Assembly: GCA_023213395.1 (NCBI GenBank) | Contig: CM041465.1 | Coordinates: forward strand, 232,259,741 to 232,323,740 | DNA length: 64,000 nucleotides | Source of the DNA: Cycas panzhihuaensis | Lineage: Eukaryota; Cycadophyta | Direction of reading: 5' to 3' | In this document: positions 30,781-41,496 of the stretch, piece by piece | Layout of the letters: each line of letters starts with the position of its first letter | Numbering within the stretch: position 1 is the first letter of the stretch | Program-made: the position numbers and the translations under genes | Notes under the pieces: model-generated | Told to the model about the DNA's origin: nothing | Databases searched by the model: none | The model's input: only the letters and a program-made list of their open reading frames with translations

Positions 30781-31905
30781 CGGTTGGTAGGCTAGTCTAC
30801 TCGATGTACGGTTTTAGTTTGCTACCATTCACTCGGGTTGGTAGCAATGGCCCATCGATTTTTCGTAGTTGCACAGATCCATTTTCAAAATTTTTTTGGC
30901 AATGTAAGGTCCTAACCATCACATCTTAAGTTTGCCGGGGTGCATTTTGAACTTGTTGTCGTAGAGCAACACTTGATCACCTTCTTTGAATTGTGGTTTG
31001 CGTAGATGTCGATCATGCCACGCCTTTTGCCATCTTTTCTCTATATTCTGCAACCATTTTGCCATATATCTCTTTTCTTCTAGTCGCACCAATTCTTCCA
31101 ATCTTCATCGTAAGGATTGGAAATCGTCCAATTGACATTGCATAGCGGTTCTCAGGCTCGGTATCTTGAACTCGGTTGGAAGAATGGCCTCTATTCCGTA
31201 AACTAGCTGGAATGGAGTTTGTCCAATTGATCTTTTATAGGTTGTTCTGAATGCCCATAACACGGATGACAGTTTCTCAGCCCAGTCAGATCTCCCTACA
31301 TCACATATTTTCCTCAAACAATTCTCAATTATTTTATTCGAACTTTCTGCTTGTCCATTCGCCCTTGGGTAATACGGTGTAGATTTCCAATGGCTTATCA
31401 TGAAAGCCGATGTCAGTACCTCTATGGTTTGATTGAGAAAATGGGCTCCTTAGTCACTTACAATCTCCAGAGGGCATCCAAAACGCGTAATAATCACTTC
31501 GTAAAGAAATCGGGCCGTACTTTCTGAATCTGCTTTCTTCAAGGTTGTTGCTTCTACCCACTTGGTCATGTAATCAGTTGCTACTAGGATATATCGAGCT
31601 TTGGATCGTCGGGCGGCTGGTTTAATTGGTCCAACGAAGTCGAACCCCCATTTCTCAAACGGTGCTAAAGGAAAGATTGGATGTAGGGGTTGAAAATCCT
31701 GTCGATCAGGTTTCCCAACTCGTTGACAATAGTCGCATGCTTGAATCCACCTTCTTACATCCTCGAACATTGATGGCCACCGGAATCCAGACATCAAAAT
31801 CTTTCTCCATGTTGCTAACTTTCCCATGTGTTCACCTGCTACACCTTCATGTGCTTGAGACATAATTTGGTTGATCTCATGTGGCCCGGCGCACCACTGC
31901 AACAC
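30781..31905 (-). pseudogene. D integrase
   Basis: The frame 31905-31450 has the zinc finger (H in AHEGVAGEHMGK, then CDYCQRVGKPDR) and the core start (FDFVGPIKPAARRSKARYIL, first catalytic Asp). The second Asp is in EIVSD, followed at once by a TAA where relatives have Gln (31447-31449). The frame 31401-31105 carries Glu in RANGQAESSNK, then WAFRTTYKRSIGQTPFQLVYG. A C-terminal piece (31101-30919) reads FKEGDQVLLYDNKF and ends near 30790. The D-D-E triad is intact; three stops break the frame. No chromodomain follows. Confidence 0.9.
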
Positions 31906-32841
31906 CTCATCTAGTCCTAATTTATATAATTCTCCTTTTATTAGTTGATATGGCTCTGCTTTTCTGACAAAACTCCGTCATTCCATGCGGTCCAATTCTG
32001 GCAGTATCTCCCCAGTGGCTAAGTACTCTAGTATTCCCTCTTACCAGTCTGTTGGGACTGCCTCCACACTGAACAATGCTGCATCTGGAAAGTCATCTGG
32101 CACTCTCGTGGCCTTTTCCCCATTCAGAATCCTTGACAATTGGTCCGGTATGATATGAGCTTTTCCTGGTTTCACAATAATTTTGAAAGAGAATTCTTGA
32201 AACAGCATTAGCCATCTGCTAATTCGCCCTCTCATTATCGGGTTATTCACAAGATACATAAGTGCTTGATGGTCCACGAAGAACAAGAATGGATTTGATA
32301 ATAAGTAGTGTCGAAACTTCTGTAGTGCATACACCATTCTGAGCACTTCTCTCTCTGTCATGGTATAATTCTGTTCTGCTTTCATAAGTTTCCGACTTGC
32401 AAAGTATATCAGATAATCTATCTTGTCGTCACTTGGTTGGGCCAATATGCATCCAATAGTGTATTGTGAAGCATCCACATGTACATGGAAGGTTTTCTTC
32501 CAATCAAGAAATCGCAATATAGGTGCTGATATGATGGCTTTCTTCAATGCTTCGAATGCCTGTTGTTGTTCTTCCATCCACTCCCATTCAATGCTTTTCT
32601 TTAACAATTCCTTGAGGGGTCCCGATATGCATGCATATCCCCTGATAAATTTTCTGTAGTATCCAGTCAAACCCAAGAAACCTTTTAATTGTTTCCTCGT
32701 GAGCGGTATGGGAAAGTGTAGGATTGCAGATACCTTGGCCGGATCCGTTAGCAATCCTTCCTTGCTGACTATGTGCCCTAATAGATTCCTAAAGGGTACC
32801 AAAAAGGTACATTTCTTTGGATTTAAACACAACTTATTCTC
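31906..32841 (-). pseudogene. D RT connection and RNase H
   Basis: A long frame, 32832-32041: LNPKKCTFLVPFRNLLGHIV, then KGFLGLTGYYRKFIRGYACI, RH with HVHVDASQYTIGCILAQPSD (Asp), TEREVLRMVYALQKFRHYLL (Glu), FFVDHQALMYLVN (Asp) and KAHIIPDQLSRI. A TAG at 32839-32841 separates it from the palm. The segment 32040-31906 links to INT in frame after one stop. Confidence 0.9.
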
Positions 32842-33483
32842 CTAGCACGTCTGCAACATCTTCCTCAAGTTTTCCATATGGTTTTTCATCAACCCATATA
32901 ACATCCAATCATCCAGGAATACTGCCACTCTTTCTCCAATCAATTTCCAGAATATATTGATCACTATCCTCTGGAATGTGACCGGAGCATTCGTAAGACC
33001 AAATGGCATTACTTTGTAGGCATATGTTCCCCATTCCGTAACGAACGTAGTCTTTGCTTGATCCTCCGGGGCAATCTGCACTTGATTGTACCCACTAAAT
33101 CCGTCGGTGAAGGAATATATCTCATTTCCCCCAACGGCTTCCAAAATATCTTCTGTAAAGGGTAACGGAAAGGGATCCTTCTTCATTACCTTATTCAATT
33201 GTCTATAATCTACACAGACGCGTATCTTCCCATTCTTTTTGGGAACCACTACTACAGGGCTCACCTAGTCACTGTAGTCGATCTCGTAGATATACCCTGC
33301 TTCCAACATCTTGTCTAATTCTGCTTTTACCTTTTCTTTATATTTAGGATTCATACGATATGGTCTCTGCTTTATTGGTTTTGCTCCTTCTACCAAATCG
33401 ATGTGATGCATTCCCATTTCTGGGGGAATACCCTTCAGGTCCTTATACGACCATGCAAATACGTCACGAAATTCCTCAAACAA
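32842..33483 (-). pseudogene. D reverse transcriptase fingers and palm
   Basis: FRDVFAWSYKDLKGIPPEMG opens the domain, followed by HIDLVEGAKPIKQRPYRMNP and KVKAELDKMLEAGYIYEI. A TAG at 33265-33267 replaces Trp. Then SPVVVVPKKNGKIRVCVDYR, LNKVMKKDPFPLPF, SGYNQVQIAPEDQ and [14 protein letters not shown], with catalytic FLDD at 32908-32919. All key residues are kept. Confidence 0.9.
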
Positions 33484-33874
33484 TTGCTGAGTCTTTGCTA
33501 CTGTTTGGTTATCCTAGTAATCTCTGATTCGTATTGTTTTAGGATCCTCATTACTTCCCACATTAATTTCAGTAGTTTTTAATTTGGTCGCTTCAATATC
33601 TTCTTTGTTTCCAATTTTATGGCCAGGGGTATCTTCTATTTTCCTTTCCCCAATATTGACTTCTATGAATTCTGCAGGATAGTTCGGGATTTCTTCTTCT
33701 TCATCATACGCCGATTCTTCCTTCTCTCTATTCATTGCTATAACTCCTTGTTCTAAGTTCATACTCATTCTTCTAATACTTTTCAAGATTTTATCAATAT
33801 TTTTATCTTCTGACAAGTGCGTAAAAGTTTTTATAAAAGATCCCTTAAGGTTTTCCGAGGTTATATCCAAATTA
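33484..33874 (-). pseudogene. D linker before RT
   Basis: An acidic, low-complexity frame 33870-33514 (EEEEIPNYPAEFIEVNIGER and similar), usual for the PR-RT linker of this branch; one stop (TAG) at 33514-33516 separates it from RT. No catalytic motif. Confidence 0.6.
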
Positions 33875-34440
33875 TGTTATTTTCCTAGGAACCGATCCTT
33901 TGCTACCCTTCCCAAGGTATGATAAAAGAGGCTAGGCCAGGTTTCCTTTGGTATACCTAGGGATGTCTATTCTTGTTTACATTTTTGTATGTGCTCACTA
34001 GGGTTTTTGCCTACATGGAATAATGAAATGTTTAAGTGTTTGGGATGGTCGGATCGAAGCCTAAACGCAGCTTGTAATTCCTTCCAACCCTGGAGAGTGG
34101 CTTGGTGGGCTAAGTACCAATACCAAGTCGTTCCCCGCAAGGTAAGTATTAGATCCTTTTGCCATTGATTCTTATCCCAATTTTCTTTCTCCATCCAGCA
34201 TTCCATGCAATGGATTAAATGAGTGGTTCCATACAATTGTTCCCCATAGAAAGGTTTAACACGGTTTCCAATATAAGTTTCAAAGTTTGTCTTCTCTGGG
34301 ATAGTTACCCTACTGCCTAGACCTTGGTCTCTAGAAGTATTTTCCGCCGATTCCCCGTCCATTCGCTTGGATTTGGCGCCAATTGTTGGAAGGGATCGGT
34401 TGTTGGGTGGGTATACCTCTAAAAAGGATGAGGAAGGAAT
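33875..34440 (-). pseudogene. Second gag-like segment between D PR and RT
   Basis: The frame 34362-33967 begins MDGESAENTSRD and reads LILTLRGTTWYWYLAHQATL, GWKELQAAFRLR and HVGKNPSEHIQKC, then continues past a stop with LGIPKETWPSLFYHTLGRVA: a gypsy gag capsid fold. It is not the D gag and is out of place after PR. On its 5' side (minus strand) are CCTTCCAACA and ATTGGCGCCAAATCC, which look like an LTR end followed by a primer site. It could be a fragment of another element inserted or recombined into D. Confidence 0.55.
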
Positions 34441-35372
34441 ATTACTTCCTTCCCCAAGTTGTAATAAGGGGGGAATAGGGAATCTACCTTAGGACCCACA
34501 CTTGAGGTAGAAGGGAGGTTAAGGTTAATACTAGATACTATAGGGCTATGAAAAATACTAAGTCTATTAGGGGGGTTTTGGTCTAGGTTTATGTTAATTT
34601 CTGTGTTATCTACTGAGCTATCGTTAGTCATCATATATTCAAAAGAATCTGAATTATCATCAATGTTTTCAGTTATACATTTAGATAATAAGTTACACCT
34701 ATGAGAAGAAGAGTTTACTTTGTAAGCATCTTGCAACCAGTAATCCACAAATCTCATCCCATTTTCCTTGCCTGAGGAGTTATAAATTTCTCCAAAATGA
34801 GTCAGTTCTGCTTCCTGGCAGTCGATTAATTTGGTAGGTTCTTCGGCCGTATGGTAAAGACTCTCTTCATCGAGGGAAGAGGCTATTGTTTTACTCACGA
34901 CGGTTGTACTGGATCCCTCGTCAGGTATCACCTCAATGGAATTCCTCCCCGACATTGGTAATACCACTTCATTTCCGCCATCTGACAAGGTGAAGGTCAC
35001 GTTTTTCCAGTTTTGGAGACATTGGGTCTTGTATAGCCAAGGCCTTCCTAATAAGGCTGGATAGGGTGTTGCACCCTTTTCCGTTTCCACAATGGCGAAG
35101 TCGATTTTCACGACGATTCATGCCACATCTACTTTGATGTTGGCCAACTTTCCCACAGGTCACACCAATAATTCATTGGTCGATTTTAACGAATAGGTTG
35201 CCGCTTCCAACTTCGGGCTCCCTAACTTTCGCCATGTCGAGGTGGGTAGTACATTCATAGCTGCTCCTCCATCAACGATCACTTTTGGAAATGTTTCTCC
35301 CAATACCATCATTGTCACCATGGGATCCATGTCGAATGATGGCATCACTTTATTCAGACTCTTGGTAATTCC
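34441..35372 (-). pseudogene. D protease and following linker
   Basis: 35348-35160 holds the active site KVIVDGGAAMNVLPTSTWRK (Asp-Gly-Gly in place of D-S/T-G, as often seen in Tat/Athila proteases). A frame change near 35111-35160 leads to YPALLGRPWLYKTQ, the conserved C-terminal block. A long Ser/Asp/Asn-rich tail (to 34419) has no motif. PR follows gag after a single TAA/AAT region at 35373. Confidence 0.82.
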
Positions 35373-37545
35373 TTATTGTAATATTCCTCCTTTAATCCAG
35401 TTGATTACTTGGCATAGAGGAATAGTTAATTGCAATTGTTTCACCAAATTCTCCATCAACAACAACATTCTTGGAATATCCTCTGCTGCTAATCGTTTGA
35501 ATAATTCCTCCATTTGTACCATTTGGGGTTGTGTTTTTGGTTCTTCTGGTACCTTTTCTTTCTCCTTTTGTTTATTTTTTCTCACATACACATATTTGGT
35601 CTCAGGTTTTCCCATTGGTAACATAGTCTCTTCCTGAGCTAGTTCCTTTAACACTTGCTTTGCTTGTCGAAATCGATTTATCTCCGTCTGTGGGTTTGGA
35701 TACCCCTCTTCTTCCTTCTCTTTTTGCTTATTTTGGAGTTTTACATTTTTGCTTTCTGGTATGATTGTCATTAAGTTGGTAGCTTTCGCTTTCCCCTTGC
35801 AATCCTCCGTTTTGTGATCACTTAGTCCACAATTATTGCATACGAACAGCTTTTGTTCGTATTTCCACTTAGTTGGGCATTCGGATTTCCAATGTCCGAA
35901 CTGTAAACATATGAGGCATCTTCCCATCGGTTGTTTCTTCCTCAAGGATTCCTGTGTACTCCTCGTTGTGTATACATTCCGAGGTGGGTTGCCTCCTCTT
36001 CCCCTACCTCGTCCTCTATACGATCTTCCTCTTGGGTTGTAAAAACAATCCTCCGTCATATGAGTATCCACACTGCATATGTGGCACCATTTGTCCCTTT
36101 GGTGCATTGCACTATTCTTCGGATTAATGTCACACTCTTTTGTCGTATGCGAACTTTCTTCGCAGATGTGCCACCACTTTTCCACTCTGAATTCATGGTC
36201 CTTCTTTTTCTTTGTCATTTCCTCCTCTCTATTATTCCTCATTTTCAATCTTGCCACTTCCTTCCTCTGAGCTTCTACTTCTGATTCCTCTTCCGATACT
36301 CCCACCTGGCAGAAGGGTCGGTTATGCTGATTCTGTTTAATTTCCCTTATTTCTTCTTGTAATCTCAATAGGAGGGGGTCGTGTCCTCCAGCTTGAGCAT
36401 CCATCTCCATTTCAAAATCCAATGCCAAATCCTGGGCATTCTTGAATGACTTCAATGGATGTGCATGCATCATGGCTCTCAACTTTTCATTAATCCTCTG
36501 ACAAAATAATTTTTCATGTTGTGATCCATCACAGTCTCGTTGATCATGTTGGCCGCAATGATTTTCATCTGACTGATATAGGTCAACACCAATTCTCCGG
36601 GTCTTTGTTTGATTTTCCTGAGGGCAATTTCTACTTCTTCATTACTTCGGAACTTTTGAAATCTTTCTTCAAAAGACTTTTCAATGTTGGCCCATGATTC
36701 TTTCTTATCCAACTCCTTGTACCAGGCCAATGGTACTCCCCTCAATGTATAAGCGAATCTGGCTTTTATCTCATCTTCATCCGTACTTTTCTCTACGTCA
36801 ATCAAATTTTGTAACAAATATGCATGTTCAGTTGCATCTGAAGTGTTGTTAAAGATCAATTTCCCAAAATCTCTGTAGTCATCCATCCTGGGAGATTGTA
36901 CCGGTGTCCCACCTAGTGGTGATTCTTCCCCTTTTTCCTCCTCACTGGATTCTATCTCCTCTCCTTCACCCTTTTCTTTTGGGGATGTGTTTGGAGTGCT
37001 TACTGCAATATTATCCTTCTCAAATAATGGATTCTTAAATGGGGTCTTTAGATGTATAGGTTCTGGCACACCTGGCACTTGTACTGTCAATGGTGTAACC
37101 GTTATGTATGACTGATCAGACCCTCTGTCTGATGAATCCTCAAAAAGCTGCCTTGTTAGCTAGCTTTCCCAATATGCCGAGGGACCTTCCTCCGCCTTCT
37201 TCTCATTGTCTCTTAGGTCCTTCAAGGTGCCTTCCACAAGTATACTCGCCTCCTTCCTTAGAGTGTCTTTATGTTCCTTATCCACCTTTGGTTTTTCTTC
37301 ATATTCTGGGCTAAACAGGTCATCCTTGATTGGGGCTGGTGTTAGTACCATTTGTTCGCCATTATTTCCCTCTCCTTGTTCCTGAGGTGTCTGGGCTCCA
37401 CTTGCCTCAGATTCTTCAACGGATTGTCCTTTAGTCTCGTTATTCTGCGAACTTAGTCTTCTTGCCCTTCTCAGTTTTGACTCTTTTAACCACCGTAATG
37501 CTCTCTGTCTACTTGCTTCTTTCCCTTTAGGTGAAGTATCCTAAA
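35373..37545 (-). pseudogene. D gag with four zinc knuckles
   Basis: The N-terminal acidic part (37351-37160) ends in a TAG, and reading continues in the same frame to 36479 with the capsid core (IKARFAYTLRGVPLAWYKEL, EERFQKFRSNEEVEIALR). A one-base deletion at about 36485 shifts the frame into the 35373-36482 piece. That has coiled EEEMTKKKKDHEF and four knuckles at about residues 104-228: the first is degenerate (WHICEESSHTTKEC, lead Cys lost), the others intact (CHICSVDTHMTEDC, CLICLQFGHWKSEC, CNNCGLSDHKTEDC). Four knuckles is high for gypsy gag. A coiled, charged C-terminus leads to PR. Confidence 0.87.
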
Positions 37546-37679
37546 GGCCTCTTAGGTGGCATTGGAAGGTCCCCTGGCTGTCGAAGGCTTAGTTATAACC
37601 TACCATCACGACGACAGCCAGGGTCCTCTGTCCTTTACACATTCCCCCTTGTGAAACTCCTGGGCCTTGTCCCTCCTCA

Positions 37680-37702
37680 ATGGACGTAGGCAACGAAACC
37701 AA
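37680..37702 (-). promoter_or_regulatory. D primer-binding site
   Basis: On the minus strand TTGGTTTCGTTGCCTACG directly follows the 5' LTR. It resembles TGGCGCCGTTGCC, the tRNA-Asp-type site of Tat/Athila elements, with about three mismatches in 13. Confidence 0.55.
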
Positions 37703-38532
37703 TGTTGACTTATAGATTTCACACCCCTTATGAGATCAATGCACTTGTCAAGGTAACACAGGTTGTAATCTAGTTTAGGATACAGTCAACATAATCATCA
37801 CACAGATTTATTCACCATTCCACACAGTTATGTCACAGTTTACACACAGCAATATAGTAATCAACACATATTCAACAATTCATCCTCATATCATACATAG
37901 AATCCACATTTCCACGTAACTCTTTATTTTATTAAGCAATAAGTCCTTATACAAAAGGTGCTGGAATGCATCCCTGTGCATTCCAACCCCATACACTATT
38001 GTTGTCACATGCGTACCCAGAAGGTACACATCAATACACACGGCTTCAGCATCACATAATGCATCGGTCTCGTACCAACGTGTGTCTGAATACTTGGCTC
38101 TCACCCTAGCCAAATGGTCCTTTTGGAAGCCCTTAAATGCGCCTTCTTTGTGCCTTTTGGCTAAAGGGTTATGACTGTCTGTCATAACCGTACCCTTTCA
38201 GTAATAAGCGTACCTTTCTATTAACCTTTGGTTAACTTCCTTAATCACTGTCTTAACTCATCCAAACGCTTGCACGCACGTCCGACGTCATCCTGTGCTT
38301 CCTCCTCAGGTCCTTCCATGCGTACTGTCTCTATCTACTTGCGTTCTGTCGGAGGTTAGTATCTGTGTTGCGTACCTTCTCAGGTACGCACCTGTCATAT
38401 GTACCCAAAATGCTGATCTTTTCGTCTTTCTGCTGCATGCGTACCTCCGTACGGTCCGTACGTGCACATCCACGGTTACACAGCCTATCTCTGGTCCTCT
38501 CATAGCCCAGCGTGTCACAATATGCCCCAACA
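37703..38532 (-). repeat. D 5' LTR (830 bp)
   Basis: In plus orientation TGTTGACTTATAG ... ATGCCCCAACA, followed by TSD ATGGA. Same GTAC-rich landmarks as the other copy, plus about 33 bp (GTTGTAATC ... TCAACA region, near 37760) not present at the left. Confidence 0.92.
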
Positions 38533-39010
38533 ATGGACCTAACTAAGGATGCCTTCGCATGGAATGAAATGGCCAACGATGCCTTTGAAGAACTAAAGGG
38601 CGCAATGGTAAGAGCCCCAATCTTAGCAATCCCAAATTTTTCAAAACTGTTCATCTTAGAATGCGATGCACCAGGGTTTGGCATAGGAGCCGTCTTATTA
38701 CAAGATGAAAGGCCAATAGCATACAAAAGTAGGAAATTGAATAACAGAGAGAAGTTAAAGCCCATTTACGACAAAGAGATGCTAGCGATAATGCATGCAA
38801 TCCACCAATGGAGACAATACTTGCTCGGGGGCCCTTTTCAAGTACGGACAGATCACGACAATCTCAAGTACTTCTTAAGTCAAAAGACACTGTCAGACAA
38901 ACAACAAAAGTAGTTGAGCAAACTACAATCATTTGATTTCTCTATTGTATACAAAAAGGCCAATGACAATGTCATAGCAGACACCCTCTCAAGGATCACA
39001 GAAGAATGTC
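38533..39010 (+). pseudogene. C RNase H (after D)
   Basis: Resumes at ATGGA with DAFEELKGAMVRAPILAIPN, then LECDAPGFGIGAVLLQDERP (first Asp), YDKEMLAIMHAIHQWRQYLL (Glu) and RTDHDNLKYFLSQ (Asp). Stops: TAG at 38911-38913 (Trp/Gln site) and near 39017. The ending NVIADTLSRI is typical. All catalytic residues are kept. Confidence 0.9.
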
Positions 39011-40250
39011 ACGAGTAGCTAGCACTACAAACAATATTAGTGGCTACCCCAATATGGCACGGTACAATAAAGGAGGAATACAACAACGATCCAAAATACA
39101 AGCAGTTGATAGACAAGACAAGTGAGGATAAAACTGGCTTGTATGAGATACAACAAGGAGTAGTACTTAGAAAAGGAAAGATCTACATTCCAAGAAAATC
39201 AGTGTTAAAAGACATAATATTACAGGAATCTCACTCCACACCTATAGCAGGTCGCACAAGGATCAACAAGACTTACAAGAAGATAAGAGCTTCTTTTTAT
39301 TGGAAAGGATTAAAAACAAACGTTTAGAAGTTTGTGGCAAAATGTGATACCTGCCAGAGGAACAAGATTGAATGCATAAGAACACTAGGATTACTCCAAC
39401 CGTTACCAATCCCGGAACAAAAATGGGACGAAATATCCATGGACTTCATAACAGGACTACCCTGCGCAAAAGGAAAGGATGCAATTCTGATCATAGTAGA
39501 TTGCCTTACCAAATATGGCCACTTGAGAGGGTTGAAATCAATAGCTAAGGCCAATGAAGTTGCAAAACTATACATGAAGGAGATCCATCATTTAAATGGG
39601 TTTCCAAAGGCAATCGTGAGTGATCGTGACCCAAAGTTTACTAGGAAATTTTGGCTAGATCTCTTCAAAGTCACAGATACAAAACTCAACATGAGCATAG
39701 CATATCACCTACAAATAGATGGGCAAACAGAGATCGTCAATAAGTGCTTAGAGGGATACTTGAGGAACTTCTGTTCAGACAAACAAAAACAATGGCATTG
39801 ATGGCTGCTCTTAGCAGAATGGTGGTACAACACCACTTATCATTCTTCAGCAAAGATGACGCCTTTCCAAGCTTTATATGGATACCAACCACCCTCATTA
39901 TTAACCTAGAACAGACCATCACGAGTCCAAGCAGTTGAAGAACATTAGAAACAAGTAGAGGAGACCATCACTAGGTTGAAAGATAATCTACAATGGTACA
40001 AAACAAAATGAAGCAATAGTCCGATCTAAAGTGCTCCGAAAGACAATTCGAAGTAGGGGACTAGGTTTTTTTGCGGCTTCAGCCATACAAACAAACTTCA
40101 TTACAGAGAACACGCAACCAAAAGCTCGCGCCCAGATATTTTTGTCCTTACAAAATCACCTCCAAAATAGGTGAAGTCACATACCAGTTAAGGGTCCCAG
40201 AAAGTGCAAAGATTCACAACGTTTTCCATGTTTCCTACCTAAAAAGGAAA
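39011..40250 (+). pseudogene. C integrase
   Basis: Zinc-binding part (ESHSTPIAGRTRINKTY, CDTCQRNKIE) at 39230-39370 with a TAG at 39325-39327. The core has MDFITGLPCAKGKDAILIIV (Asp), VSDRDPKF (Asp) and DGQTEIVNKCLEGYL (Glu), so the D-D-E triad is complete. A TGA follows QWH (39799-39801). The C-terminal part is scrambled by several stops and a frame change (39900-40070), then RLQPYKQTSLQR and YKITSKIGEVTYQLRVPE and NVFHVSYLKRK. Confidence 0.88.
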
Positions 40251-40470
40251 GTTGGGGAAAAAGATAGTAACACAATCCAACATACTAGAACTAAACGAAC
40301 AAGGAAAAATGATGCTGGAGCCCGAAGGAATCTTGCAAACCCGCACCCAATCGCTCAAGTCCAGACAAATCAAAGAATACTTGATCAAATGGAAGAACCT
40401 AGATGATGAAAATGCCACATGGGAGAAAGACGAATGGTTAAAGCAATTTCCAAGCCTATTGGTGCTTTGA
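40251..40470 (+). pseudogene. C chromodomain
   Basis: The frame 40252-40470 after EQGKMMLEPEGIL shows the chromodomain core IKEYLIKWKNLDDENATWEK, then DEWLKQFPSLLVL and a TGA. Aromatic positions (Tyr, Trp, Trp) are kept. It is one frame off from the end of INT. Expected role: tethering integration to heterochromatic marks, which fits C having landed in another retroelement. Confidence 0.85.
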
Positions 40471-40488
40471 GGGCAAAGCACAGTTTCT

Positions 40489-40495
40489 AGGGGGG
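40489..40495 (+). promoter_or_regulatory. C polypurine tract
   Basis: AGGGGGG(C) six nt before the TG of the 3' LTR, a spacing also seen in A. Confidence 0.6.
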
Positions 40496-40501
40496 CGGAC
40501 T

Positions 40502-40976
40502 TGAAGCGACCCTTTATAAGTTCGGCCAACTTCTATACACTGTTGGGGCCTACTTCTATTAAGATATTATGGGTGCACCTCTCCTTACTCTGGCCGACTT
40601 CAATTAGTCCCAACTTTTGTGTCTATAGATAGGGACTTTGGCATCACTTTCCATCATCATTCGGTGAAGACTCTTCCTCTCATTTTTGACCTTTGAGCAG
40701 CTGCAAATTTTTGGCCTTTGGGCTGCATATCTAAGGAGGATTTCCGCCTCGAAGGGCTCGGTGACCATTACAGGTTGTGCTGGTACTTTTTGAACTTCTA
40801 TTTGTACTTTTGTATCAATTTGGCATCATCTTTTTAGTACTGTAATTGAGTTATACTTGGAGATATACATTTATTTAGCATTTTATATAAGAAAATTGCC
40901 AGTTGTATTCCATTATCTGTGAATTAGTTCTGTTTTGTCCTACTTCTGTTCATTTTTTGGTGAAAGAACCATTACA
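40502..40976 (+). repeat. C 3' LTR (475 bp)
   Basis: TGAAGCGACCCTTTATAAG ... GAACCATTACA, followed by ATCGA (partial TSD). The box reads TATAGATAG at about 40624 (TATAAATAG in the 5' copy). Confidence 0.92.
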
Positions 40977-41496
40977 ATCGAGGGAATCTTGTACTTCTTT
41001 TGTAACATCTTCAATTGAAAATTTATAAGACATCATCAAATAAGAGTCTAGACTTTTCCTTAGTAATTTCTCCATCCGGTGTGATGTTACCAGCTGTGTT
41101 GGTGGTGCCTACAACTTATACTTGTGTCCCTTCTAGAAAAAACTCATAAACGTGTCTTGTAGTTTGTAACAATATTCCCTACATTCTACAACCATTGAAT
41201 CTGAGAACTATGTTGACTTCTCCTATTGGCATAGCAAACATGTTTGTACTGGCAAAATAGTTTGTTATTTCTAAGTGCCCCTTATTGCAAAATCCTCCAC
41301 AAAGCATACTCTTTTCATTGGCGATTGCAACCAGAAACTGTTTGAGTGGTTTTATGTGAAGACCGAGCTTAGTTGTTGTAGGTCTATTGATGAAATTGTG
41401 AGTATTACCACTATCCACAAGAACTAAAATCTCTATGTTTTTTATCATCCCTTCAAAATGAAGAGTCTATGGTGTGTTGACCTCTCCTGTAATGGC
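40977..41496 (-). pseudogene. A protease and PR-RT linker
   Basis: The frame 41448-41179 includes ILVLVDSGNTHNFINRPTTT, an intact D-S-G active site, and LHIKPLKQFLVAIANEK, then MFAMPIGEVNIVLRF. The linker to 40982 (EDVTKEVQDSL) runs exactly into the RT N-terminal DQHSKIFEDLPQ on the other side of C, proving that C split A. Confidence 0.83.

Larger units (their letters stand above)
28093..38532 (-). mobile_element. Large gypsy element D (Tat/Athila-like), 10.4 kb
   Basis: Minus-strand Ty3/gypsy with LTRs of 803 and 830 bp and a perfect TSD ATGGA (28088-28092 and 38533-38537), inserted in C. Order from right: 5' LTR, tRNA-Asp-like primer site, gag with four knuckles, PR, a second gag-like segment, RT, RH, INT, about 2 kb with an extra ORF, 3' LTR. 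It has no chromodomain. The additional ORF after INT, the tRNA-Asp-like primer site and the VDGGAAMNVLP protease favour the Tat/Athila branch. Several stops make it defective. Confidence 0.93.
25029..40976 (+). mobile_element. Chromovirus gypsy element C, split by D
   Basis: Plus-strand Ty3/gypsy with 474- and 475-bp LTRs, primer site, gag, PR, RT, RH, INT and chromodomain. D (28093-38532) interrupts it in the RT-RH connection; the C sequence resumes after the ATGGA duplication. Flanks are GTCGA (25024-25028) and ATCGA (40977-40981), a TSD with one mismatch. A continues on both sides. Without D, C is about 5.5 kb. LTR copies differ at tens of sites, so C is clearly older than B or L. Confidence 0.93.

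Noticed and set aside
35242-36284. Plus-strand ORFs (131, 68, 117 and 63 codons)
   Set aside because: Antisense shadows of the D gag and protease; hydrophobic/Cys-rich readings come from the complement of charged zinc-knuckle coding.
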